From Myxococcales bacterium (GTDB lineage: Bacteria > Myxococcota_A > Polyangia > Haliangiales > J016), in contig JABAAV010000077.1 in the NCBI GenBank assembly GCA_014238595.1, positions 1 to 7,746 of the forward strand: DNA of 7,746 nt, given 5' to 3'. Positions 1-5,606 of this stretch are shown here, piece by piece (positions within the stretch are counted from its first letter, which is position 1; every line of letters begins with the position of its first letter). The notes beneath the pieces are model-generated. The model was not told the DNA's origin. It was given only the letters and a program-made list of their open reading frames with translations, and did not search any database. The translations under genes and the position numbers were made by a program.

Positions 1-283
1 TGATTTGATCGATGGCAACCAACGAAAAATTAAATGTCATAAATTCAATGATTGGTCGTAATCCTGTCATTGCAGCGCCAACGCCTAGTCCTGCAAATCC
101 AAGCTCTGCAATGGGGGTATCGATAACACGTTTGTCTGTAAATGTATCGATTAAGCCCTGTGAAACTTTGTATGCTCCTTGATACTGTCCTACTTCTTCT
201 CCCATCAGAAAAACATCTGGATCACGTTCCATTTCCTCATGGATTGCCTGATTGAGAGCTTCACGATAGGTAATGATAGCCAT
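1..283 (-). CDS. pdhB: Pyruvate dehydrogenase E1 component, beta subunit (partial, 3' end beyond the left edge)
   Basis: With the alpha subunit this forms the thiamine-diphosphate E1 enzyme that decarboxylates pyruvate and passes the acetyl group to the lipoyl domain of E2, in the cytoplasm. I translated the visible 94 codons by hand. They start MAIITYREAL, carry MGEEVGQY (about residues 27-34, holding the conserved glutamate of the ThDP site), then GAYKV, DTPIAELGFAG and RPIIEFMTFNFS. These blocks are the N-terminal signature of PDH E1 beta rather than of the branched-chain or acetoin enzymes, which differ in the FMTFNF region. The ATG is only 2 bases after the alpha stop codon, so the two are co-transcribed and probably translationally coupled. 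The family is usually about 325 residues, so roughly 70 percent lies outside the window. The symbol pdhB is used in the E1-beta sense. Confidence 0.93.
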   Translation of the reverse strand, partial: MAIITYREALNQAIHEEMERDPDVFLMGEEVGQYQGAYKVSQGLIDTFTDKRVIDTPIAELGFAGLGVGAAMTGLRPIIEFMTFNFSLVAIDQI

Positions 284-285
284 GA

Positions 286-1263
286 CTAATCCTTGTATGT
301 GTAAGAAGCATAATCATCAGCAGGAGGACTTTGTTCTGCAAAGATTACTGCGTCTTTGATTTCTTCTTTGACATCTTCTTCGATTGCTTTGATTTGATCT
401 TCATTGACATTGTTGTTCAATAAATGCTGTTTAGCTAATTTGACAGGGTCTTTTTGTTTATGTGATTCGACTTCTTCCGTCGTTCTATATTTTCCTGGAT
501 CAGACATCGAATGCCCGCGATAACGATAGGTGTTGACTTCAATTAATTTAGGTTGTTGATTTTCTCGAACAAACTGAACTGCTTTAGCGACAGAGTCTTG
601 GACAGCAAGGACATCATGCCCATCGATACACTCTGACTGTATCCCATGAGGAATAGCTCGTGATGCAATATCAGGCACAGGTAAGAAGCGTTCTAGCGCT
701 GTTCCCATGGCATATTGATTGTTTTCGCAGATCAGTACGACAGGAAGCTTCCATAGTCCAATGAGATCAAATCCTTCTTGAGTACCACCAATGACTGACG
801 CACCATCACCATAAAAACATAACGTCACATCCGATGTTTTCTTGTATTTTGCGCGAAAAGCAATCCCTGCTGCCAATGGAATGTGTCCTCCGACAATACC
901 GTGACCACCTAAAAAGTTATTTGAACGATCAAAGAAATGCATTGATCCACCAAGCCCTTTAACAATACCTGTTTTTTTACCGTACAGCTCTGCCATGATT
1001 GATTTTGCACTGGCCCCTTTGGCATAGGCATGACCATGATCACGGTATGTGGCAATCACATAATCTGTTTGTTTGAGTGCGGCGATAGCTCCGACACAAA
1101 CAGCTTCTTGTCCAATACATAAATGAAGAAACCCACCGATTTTGCCTTGTAAATACGCTTTAGCGGAAGCTTCTTCAAGTCGTCGTATGGCAAGCATTTG
1201 TCGAAACAGATTCAACAAATGCGTTTCATCAATATTAGATTTTGGCGTCATTGCGTCGCACAT
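286..1263 (-). CDS. pdhA: Pyruvate dehydrogenase E1 component, alpha subunit
   Basis: This is the ThDP-binding alpha subunit of the alpha2-beta2 pyruvate dehydrogenase E1. At 325 residues it is normal for the family. Visible motifs are YRDHGH (73-78), GGSMHFFD (105-112), the ThDP/Mg motif starting GDGA (152-155) and closing with NN (181-182) followed by QYAMGT, and the loop RGHSMSDPGKYR (249-260), which is highly characteristic of PDH E1 alpha. One oddity is that the residues after GDGA read SVIGG instead of the frequent ANQG or TNxG; the metal-binding aspartate and asparagine are intact, so activity is still expected. Translation could start at the annotated ATG or at an in-frame ATG four codons later (1251). 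Neither has a clear Shine-Dalgarno sequence, so the start is uncertain by 12 bases. The gene leads an operon with the beta subunit; E2 and E3 are not in the window. Confidence 0.95.
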   Translation of the reverse strand: MCDAMTPKSNIDETHLLNLFRQMLAIRRLEEASAKAYLQGKIGGFLHLCIGQEAVCVGAIAALKQTDYVIATYRDHGHAYAKGASAKSIMAELYGKKTGIVKGLGGSMHFFDRSNNFLGGHGIVGGHIPLAAGIAFRAKYKKTSDVTLCFYGDGASVIGGTQEGFDLIGLWKLPVVLICENNQYAMGTALERFLPVPDIASRAIPHGIQSECIDGHDVLAVQDSVAKAVQFVRENQQPKLIEVNTYRYRGHSMSDPGKYRTTEEVESHKQKDPVKLAKQHLLNNNVNEDQIKAIEEDVKEEIKDAVIFAEQSPPADDYASYTYKD

Positions 1264-1292
1264 TGTAACGGAGTATTGATGCTTATGCTAGC

Positions 1293-1320
1293 CAAGCATT
1301 GTTTTTTTACAAGCAATGTT
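1293..1320. repeat. Imperfect 11-base direct repeat upstream of the pdh operon
   Basis: CAAGCATTGTT (1293-1303) and CAAGCAATGTT (1310-1320) are direct copies differing at one base, 17 bases apart from start to start, in the spacer between the divergent pdhA and queD genes. They flank a run of seven T. Such a spacing could place two regulator half-sites on nearly the same DNA face, but the repeat is short and sits in AT-rich sequence, so chance is a real alternative. Confidence 0.3.
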
Positions 1321-1436
1321 CAGCTATAATAACGATAATTATCTGTGATTACACAAGTAAAACAGTGAATTTCACATGGGTCAAAAACAACAAAAAACCT
1401 AGACAATTGTGTTTGATTCAACGCATCATTTAAACA

Positions 1437-1467
1437 TTGAACGACAAATAAATTTGCAGTTTATACT
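1437..1467 (+). promoter_or_regulatory. Candidate sigma70-type promoter for queD
   Basis: TTGAAC (1437-1442) and TATACT (1462-1467) resemble -35 and -10 elements, separated by 19 bases, which is long. Transcription would start about 15 bases before the ATG, leaving a very short leader. A perfect TATAAT also occurs at 1325-1330 on the plus strand but has only a poly-T stretch in the -35 position. Either could serve queD; this is motif matching only. Confidence 0.3.
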
Positions 1468-1487
1468 GAATGAAGGCATAAAAAGGT

Positions 1488-1850
1488 ATGAAATGTGAAA
1501 TCACTAGAAGGTATGCCTTTGAAGCGGCACATTCATTGCCGAAAGTCGCCTCTGATCATAAATGTCATCGCGTTCATGGGCATAGTTACAAGGTTGTGAT
1601 CACATTAGAAGGTACTGTTGGTTCAGAACAAGGATGGTTAATGGATTTTGGTGATGTTGATGACATTGTATTGCCATTGATTGAAACATTAGATCACCGT
1701 TATCTCAATGATATTGTAGGATTAGAAAATCCAACATGTGAATTATTATCTGTTTGGCTTTGGAACAAAATACATGTTCATATACCAATGCTTTATGCAG
1801 TGTCCGTTGCTGAAACCGAAGAAATGACCTGTATTTATCGTGGTAATTGA
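1488..1850 (+). CDS. queD: 6-carboxy-5,6,7,8-tetrahydropterin synthase (QueD / 6-pyruvoyl-tetrahydropterin synthase family)
   Basis: The enzyme converts 7,8-dihydroneopterin triphosphate to 6-carboxytetrahydropterin, the second step towards the 7-deazaguanine preQ0 and queuosine in tRNA. At 120 residues it has the compact bacterial QueD length. The zinc ligands are visible as H15 (in FEAAH), H30 and H32 (in HGH), with the catalytic cysteine C26 between them. GWLMDFGD (49-56) and LDHRYLN (68-74), the latter with the catalytic Asp-His pair, follow, then NPTCE (81-85) and the pterin-anchoring glutamate E109 in VAETEEMTCIY. The ATG is the first start after an in-frame TAA at 1479. GAAGG at 1472-1476 is a plausible ribosome site with an 11-base spacer. 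It is followed after 3 bases by the hydrolase gene. No other queuosine gene is visible, so the family's alternative pterin roles cannot be excluded from context, although the cysteine pattern favours QueD. Confidence 0.92.
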   Translation: MKCEITRRYAFEAAHSLPKVASDHKCHRVHGHSYKVVITLEGTVGSEQGWLMDFGDVDDIVLPLIETLDHRYLNDIVGLENPTCELLSVWLWNKIHVHIPMLYAVSVAETEEMTCIYRGN

Positions 1851-1853
1851 TTA

Positions 1854-2687
1854 ATGAAACGTTTTATCCGTTTTGTTAGTTGGAATTTTTGGGGATTAGA
1901 ATCTGATGTTGAAAAACGTATTGCATTGGCGATACCTTTACTCGACAAATTAGATGTTGATGTTCTTTGTTTACAAGAAGTACGTCCTATGGACGGTCAG
2001 ACGACAACAGCGGATAAATTGGCTGTCGCATTAAACATGAATGTCCATTACGAAGAATCTGTGCGTTGGGATAATAATGCGTTTCCTCATGGGAAATCTG
2101 GAAGTGAAGGATTGGCAATTTTATCAAGATTGCCCATTGTAGAAACGAGAACATGCAAACTCCCTGAAGAACGTATGTATGAAAAACGTATTTTATTGTC
2201 GACATGTATACGCAGTGAATACGGTTTGTTTTGGTGTCACAATACGCATTTGCATTGGCGATTAAATGACGGTGTTTCCCGAGAAAAGCAAGTGATGGCT
2301 ATTGATGATGTGGTACGTTCGATTGAAACTGATATGCCACAGGTGATTGCTGGTGATTTTAATGCCACATCCAATCATGATGAGATTCGTTTTTTGAAAG
2401 GGGAGCATAGCCTTTTAGGAAAACGAACCTATTATCAAGATGCGTACGCAAAAATACACCCTTCATTAGATGGCTTTACATGGAATCAAACCAATGCACA
2501 TACACATCATATGCGTTCATTGGATATTGATCGACGAATAGATTTTTTGTTTGTAACACCACGGCGTAGAAATGGGCTAGGCACGGTTGTTCATGCTGAT
2601 GTTGTACTGACATCATCTGATGAACAGGGTTATTGTGCCTCAGATCACTATGGTGTTTTGGCCGAAGTTCAAATAGCAGAAGATTAA
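1854..2687 (+). CDS. Endonuclease/exonuclease/phosphatase family metal-dependent hydrolase
   Basis: This belongs to the DNase I/AP-endonuclease/sphingomyelinase fold, whose members cleave phosphodiester or phosphomonoester bonds using Mg2+. The catalytic blocks appear in order: SWNFWG (9-14, with the metal-binding Asn), LCLQEVR (38-44, with metal-binding E42), HNTHLHWR (129-136), IAGDFNA (165-171, with D168 and N170), RRIDFLFV near residue 228, and SDHYGVLAEV (263-272, the catalytic Asp-His pair). The 277-residue length suits a single domain. There is no signal peptide, so it should be cytoplasmic. The sequence does not tell whether the substrate is a nucleic acid, an inositol phosphate or a nucleotide. 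The ATG lies 3 bases after the queD stop with no strong ribosome site of its own, which implies translational coupling. The pairing with queD is suggestive, but I know of no established functional link. Confidence 0.88.
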   Translation: MKRFIRFVSWNFWGLESDVEKRIALAIPLLDKLDVDVLCLQEVRPMDGQTTTADKLAVALNMNVHYEESVRWDNNAFPHGKSGSEGLAILSRLPIVETRTCKLPEERMYEKRILLSTCIRSEYGLFWCHNTHLHWRLNDGVSREKQVMAIDDVVRSIETDMPQVIAGDFNATSNHDEIRFLKGEHSLLGKRTYYQDAYAKIHPSLDGFTWNQTNAHTHHMRSLDIDRRIDFLFVTPRRRNGLGTVVHADVVLTSSDEQGYCASDHYGVLAEVQIAED

Positions 2688-2747
2688 TCATCTATTGTCA
2701 AAAGAGTTAAGAGCCGTGATTTTGGGCGTGACAGAGATGTTTGATGG

Positions 2748-2775
2748 TTGTTCTTGCAATGATATGAGATAAAAT
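2748..2775 (+). promoter_or_regulatory. Candidate promoter for the envelope gene cluster
   Basis: TTGTTC (2748-2753) and TAAAAT (2770-2775) are separated by 16 bases and lie within the 155-base gap before the lipoprotein gene, which would give a leader of roughly 60 bases. Further down, CATCT-AGAA-AGATG (2812-2825) could form a small five-pair hairpin just before the start codon. Both are weak matches. The gap itself makes a promoter here likely, but the exact boxes are not secure. Confidence 0.27.
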
Positions 2776-2842
2776 CATCGTTGAAGACAGTTTCAGATGA
2801 AAGACGGTCAACATCTAGAAAGATGCATCTGTTTAGAGTAGA

Positions 2843-3397
2843 ATGCCCCGTATGTTGAATAAATTAATTATATTATTAAGCTGTCTTCTCATCATTGGAG
2901 GTTGTGGTGATAAAAAGACAACACAAGGAACACCGCCTATAAACGCAAATAAGATACCAATGCCGGCGCAAGGAAAAATGACCAATCCGCATGGTACGGT
3001 TATGAAACAAAAAAATGACGTTGCTGGGCAAAAAAATGCGATGGTTAAACAACTTGAAGGCATTGTTGTGGCTTCAACAGAAATTGCTTCACAAGTGAAG
3101 CGTGGTTCAATATTGTTCTTGAGTATCAAACCGATCAATCCTGACACAGGTGCTATTTTGGGCAATACTATTGCTGCCATGCGTATCGACTTAAACGCTT
3201 TGCCTGTGCCTTTTCGCATGACACGAGCTAATATGATGTTTCAGGGTGTTGATTTTGATGGGGATGTTCTTTTGTCGGCACGGATTGATCAAGATGGTGA
3301 TGCCATTACTAAACATACAGGCGATATCGAAGGTAGTGTCCAAACTAAAATTCCTTCAACAGGAATCACATTAACTTTGGATGTCGTTCGAAAATAA
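2843..3397 (+). CDS. Lipoprotein with a CcmI C-terminal-like periplasmic domain
   Basis: The N-terminus is a lipoprotein signal: basic residues, a hydrophobic stretch at 8-18 and the lipobox IGGC with C21 as the lipid-bearing residue. Position +2 is Gly, not Asp, so the outer membrane is the default destination if enterobacterial sorting rules hold. A polar, low-complexity linker (22-70) leads to a beta-rich domain at about 71-184. Its pattern is GIVVAS, then RGSILFLS, then NALPVPFRM, then VLLSARIDQDGDA, then GDIEGS, ending ITLTLDVV. This recalls the C-terminal domain of the cytochrome c biogenesis factor CcmI (GTV..., PGDTVFVFAR..., LPLSF..., VVVGARISKSGNA, GDLEG). No TPR region, which precedes that domain in CcmI, is present. 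The similarity is from memory and was not aligned. The start could be the ATG at 2852; AGAG at 2835-2838 slightly favours 2843. It is the first gene of a four-gene run. Confidence 0.8.
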   Translation: MPRMLNKLIILLSCLLIIGGCGDKKTTQGTPPINANKIPMPAQGKMTNPHGTVMKQKNDVAGQKNAMVKQLEGIVVASTEIASQVKRGSILFLSIKPINPDTGAILGNTIAAMRIDLNALPVPFRMTRANMMFQGVDFDGDVLLSARIDQDGDAITKHTGDIEGSVQTKIPSTGITLTLDVVRK

Positions 3398-3398
3398 C

Positions 3399-3653
3399 AT
3401 GCCTCGTTACGAATTATTGAGAGACATGGTCAGTCACCGTGTCAGGCTTGATTACGATACAGGATTGACCTTGACCGGTTATGTGATTGGATGTCGTCCA
3501 GAAGATGGTTCTGTTCACTTGTTTGATATGGGTAATGTAGAGATATGTGATGCCGCTGGAAATTGTATTGAACATTGCAAAACATTGTTGGTCCCTGTTA
3601 ACGGAATGATGGGTGTTCGTCTTGCTGAAGGATCTTCAGGACGTGACGGATAG
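3399..3653 (+). CDS. Small conserved beta-rich protein of unknown function (SH3/Sm-like pattern)
   Basis: The product has 84 residues from the ATG at 3399, which comes one base after the lipoprotein stop (TAAcATG) and so looks translationally coupled. An upstream in-frame ATG at 3381 would add six residues and overlap the lipoprotein gene by 17 bases; neither start has a clear ribosome site. The sequence alternates short hydrophobic stretches: HRVRLDYDTGLTLTGYVIGC (13-32), VHLFDMGNVEICD (39-51), then TLLVPVNGMMGVRLAEG (62-78). RV+LDYDTG...GYV followed by a strand and turn is what a small SH3-like or Sm-like barrel would look like. I recall similar short proteins with LDYDTG and RLAEG in myxobacteria, but not a function. 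There is no signal or membrane segment, so it is probably cytoplasmic. Four cysteines (32, 50, 56, 60) are notable for such a small protein. Confidence 0.75.
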   Translation: MPRYELLRDMVSHRVRLDYDTGLTLTGYVIGCRPEDGSVHLFDMGNVEICDAAGNCIEHCKTLLVPVNGMMGVRLAEGSSGRDG

Positions 3654-3655
3654 GA
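3652..3655 (+). promoter_or_regulatory. Ribosome binding site fixing the start of the 47-residue membrane protein
   Basis: AGGA lies 5 bases before the ATG at 3661 and overlaps the stop codon of the upstream gene. It supports the 3661 start over the GTG at 3613, which has no ribosome site and would read through the upstream gene. Confidence 0.5.
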
Positions 3656-3660
3656 TAACC

Positions 3661-3804
3661 ATGTCGGATAAAAAAACAACCACAGCAGGACTTTCATGGA
3701 TCATTGTTTCGATGTTAATGGTATCCTTTGTCTTTCTAATCAGCACGTTACTGCGGAATGATACACTCATCATAGAGAAGTCTAATATAAGCAACATGCG
3801 GTAA
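3661..3804 (+). CDS. 47-residue single-pass membrane protein, unknown function
   Basis: From the ATG at 3661 the product has a short polar, lysine-containing N-terminus (1-9), one hydrophobic segment at about 11-31 (LSWIIVSMLMVSFVFLISTL) long enough to span the membrane once, and a 16-residue tail. The positive-inside rule is ambiguous, with charges on both sides. It lies 7 bases after the preceding gene, with an AGGA ribosome site, within a run of four same-strand genes, two of which encode exported proteins. The size and single helix are reminiscent of accessory subunits such as CcmD, but I see no diagnostic motif, and small membrane peptides of this kind are easy to mistake for one another. 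The ribosome site and tight packing are the main reasons to believe it is expressed. Confidence 0.6.
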   Translation: MSDKKTTTAGLSWIIVSMLMVSFVFLISTLLRNDTLIIEKSNISNMR

Positions 3805-3838
3805 AATATTTTATGAGAAGACACATATCTATTTCAAC

Positions 3839-3847
3839 AGGAGAGGG
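3839..3847 (+). promoter_or_regulatory. Strong Shine-Dalgarno for the exported DsbD-alpha-like protein
   Basis: AGGAGAGGG is the best ribosome binding site in the window. Its AGGAG core sits 8 bases before the ATG at 3852. It decides that start over the in-frame ATG at 3813, which lacks a ribosome site and would put 13 polar residues before the signal peptide. Confidence 0.65.
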
Positions 3848-3851
3848 CGCT

Positions 3852-4298
3852 ATGAAATTTTTACAAGCAAGTCTCATCATTTTTATTAGTTGTGTTGTGT
3901 TACCTGTCGTGAACGCTGAAACTCAAGATAATATCCTTGTTATTAAAAAAAATGATGAATATTCTGTAGCAATTCTTAAAAATAAAACCATGCAAAACAA
4001 AACTGAGCAACATTTGACAATAGCAGTCAAACCATATGGTGTATGGAAATTGAATCTAGATTTTCCTTCTAAAATGATATTACAGGGATGTTTTTCGGCG
4101 AAAACAAAACCACATGAACAATTAATCAAAGATGCTGTCAAAAAACATGAAAAACAAGGTATTTCTTGGCAAGCTGTTGTTCGAAATGTTTTAACTGAAC
4201 CACAAAGATGTGAGGCCGTTGTGAAGATTGCTGTTTGTACAGATGTTATATGTATACCTAAACAATCCACACTTAGTTGGTCATTAACGTCTCATTAG
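3852..4298 (+). CDS. Exported protein with DsbD N-terminal-domain-like features
   Basis: The protein has 148 residues from the ATG at 3852, chosen for the strong ribosome site just upstream. Residues 1-22 form a signal peptide (MKF, a hydrophobic core, cleavage after VNA), so the mature protein is periplasmic. The remainder has a beta-strand pattern, with LTIAVKPYGVWKLNLDFP (55-72) followed, after a lysine-rich loop (84-103), by VVKIAVCTDVICIPK (123-137) and a closing strand LSWSLT. The last block resembles the end of the DsbD alpha domain and its relatives, where a strand with two cysteines (here CX4C, C129 and C134) is followed by a proline-containing turn and a final strand. The mature part has four cysteines (80, 120, 129, 134), enough for two disulfides or one redox-active pair. 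It lacks the DsbD membrane and thioredoxin domains, so any thiol transfer would need partners. The family assignment is from pattern recall. Confidence 0.72.
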   Translation: MKFLQASLIIFISCVVLPVVNAETQDNILVIKKNDEYSVAILKNKTMQNKTEQHLTIAVKPYGVWKLNLDFPSKMILQGCFSAKTKPHEQLIKDAVKKHEKQGISWQAVVRNVLTEPQRCEAVVKIAVCTDVICIPKQSTLSWSLTSH

Positions 4299-4301
4299 AA
4301 T

Positions 4302-4332
4302 ATGTCCGAATTGTTAATGCGGTTTCGAACAT
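4302..4332. terminator. Inverted repeat between convergent genes, possible weak terminator
   Basis: ATGTCCGAA (4302-4310) and TTCGAACAT (4324-4332) can pair over nine positions with one mismatch around a 13-base loop, in the 48-base gap between the convergent exported-protein gene and hisS. The location suits a shared bidirectional terminator, but there is no T-tract on either side and the stem is AT-rich, so it may work poorly or need Rho. Confidence 0.27.
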
Positions 4333-4346
4333 GCCTTGTTGTGATG

Positions 4347-5606
4347 CTAGGCTAGTAATTCTTTGAGTTTGTTCTTCAATTCGGATTGAAGAATACTGTG
4401 TTCAGTCCCTGTTTTCATGGTTTTTAATGTTACACTATTGTGTTGTAATTCATCGTCACCAATTATAATGACGTAGATTGCGTTTAATTTGTTGGCTTGT
4501 TTGAGTTGAGATTTGAGACTTGTCGATCGATGTTCAACACCGACACATAAATTTATATTGCGAAGAGTCTGTGCGATTTGAATAGCCTGTGTTTTTGCAT
4601 GATCGCCATAGTGAACAATAAAAACATCAAGTGACGCGTTGTTTTTGTGTGAAGGCATGGCCATCAATGTTCGTTCTGTTCCCATGGCAAATCCAACAGC
4701 ACTTGTCGAAACTCCTCCGAGTTGTTCAACAAAGTTATCATAACGTCCGCCACCCGCAAGAATAGAAGTTTTTTCCTGAGTTACAGCACATTCAAAAACA
4801 ATGCTTGTGTAATAATCCAGTCCTCGTACTAATGAAGGATTCAAAGCATAAGGGGTGTTCATTAAAGATAATGATTCTTGGACGAAATCAAAATATGCCT
4901 TGCTTTCGGTACTTAAATATTGGGATAAGGGTGGTAGATGTGTAACGATTTCAATGCATTTTTTGATTTTACAATCTAGAATACGTAACGTGTTTGTTGT
5001 CAATCTTCGTTGGCAATTAGTACACAGTTCTTCTTTGTAAGGCTCTAAGCGTTCAACAATAACTGTTCGATAAACATTTCGATCCTTGTCTGAACCTACA
5101 GAGTTAATGTTCATGGTTAGGTTTGAAATGCCAAGGTTCACATAGAAGCGATAAAGCATTTCGATCATCTCTGCATCTAATGATGGTGATGTGACGCCAA
5201 ATGCTTCAACACCTATTTGGTGAAATTGCCGATAGCGTCCAGATTGCATGCGTTCATACCGAAACATGGGGCCCATGTAATACCAACGACTTGTGGTTTC
5301 GTGTTTATAAACATGATGCTGAATATAGGCACGAACACAACTTGCTGTCATTTCAGGTCGTAATGTTAAAGAACGCTCTTTTTTGTCCAAAAAAGTATAC
5401 ATTTCTTTTTCGACGATATCCGTATCTTCTCCAATACCACGTTCAAATAAATTTGTAGATTCAAGGATGGGTAGACGTACTTCATTGTATCCGTATTGTT
5501 CAAAATGTTTTCGTGCGTGAACTTCAATGGTTATCCATTGCGAAGAGTCAGGCGGAAGAATATCGTTCATTCCACGTACTGCTAGGAGTGATTTGTTATT
5601 AGACAT
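4347..5606 (-). CDS. hisS: Histidine--tRNA ligase (histidyl-tRNA synthetase)
   Basis: This class II synthetase activates histidine with ATP and charges tRNA-His in the cytoplasm. From the ATG at 5606 it has 419 residues, the usual bacterial length. An upstream ATG at 5681 would add 25 residues inside the preceding gene and is rejected. Class II motif 1 lies near residues 43-58. Motif 2 is GPMFRYERMQSGRYRQFHQIG, split here as GPMFRYERMQ (112-121) and SGRYRQFHQIG (122-132). The histidine-specific signatures are LVRGLDYYTS (259-268) and GGGRYDNFVEQLGG (285-298), and motif 3 is AVGFAMGTERTL (303-314). A CxxC...LDCK insert (195-213) is present, and the C-terminal anticodon-binding domain runs from about 325 (SLKSQLKQANKLNA, IIGDDEL). 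The start overlaps the end of the CinA-like gene by 8 bases, so the two form an operon. Confidence 0.97.
   Translation of the reverse strand: MSNNKSLLAVRGMNDILPPDSSQWITIEVHARKHFEQYGYNEVRLPILESTNLFERGIGEDTDIVEKEMYTFLDKKERSLTLRPEMTASCVRAYIQHHVYKHETTSRWYYMGPMFRYERMQSGRYRQFHQIGVEAFGVTSPSLDAEMIEMLYRFYVNLGISNLTMNINSVGSDKDRNVYRTVIVERLEPYKEELCTNCQRRLTTNTLRILDCKIKKCIEIVTHLPPLSQYLSTESKAYFDFVQESLSLMNTPYALNPSLVRGLDYYTSIVFECAVTQEKTSILAGGGRYDNFVEQLGGVSTSAVGFAMGTERTLMAMPSHKNNASLDVFIVHYGDHAKTQAIQIAQTLRNINLCVGVEHRSTSLKSQLKQANKLNAIYVIIIGDDELQHNSVTLKTMKTGTEHSILQSELKNKLKELLA

Noticed and set aside
1371..1412. Possible preQ1 riboswitch upstream of queD, prompted by a small stem followed by CAAAAAACCTAG
   Set aside because: The A-rich tail is superficially similar to preQ1-I, but the preceding GGUUC/CUACACC-like loop and a C-rich closing strand are missing. 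A covariance-model scan with the Rfam preQ1 models would decide; a clear hit would overturn this.
2692..2775. Short open frame of about 26 codons in the gap before the lipoprotein gene
   Set aside because: It would need a TTG or internal GTG start, has no good ribosome site, and overlaps the likely promoter region. Nothing in its composition suggests selection.
2821..2830. Perfect 10-base palindrome AGATGCATCT as an operator
   Set aside because: It is too short, occurs once, and is expected by chance in AT-rich sequence. It also overlaps the small hairpin noted beside it.
3813..3851. Earlier start for the exported protein, adding 13 residues
   Set aside because: There is no ribosome site before 3813, whereas AGGAG stands 8 bases before 3852, and only the later start gives a normal signal peptide.
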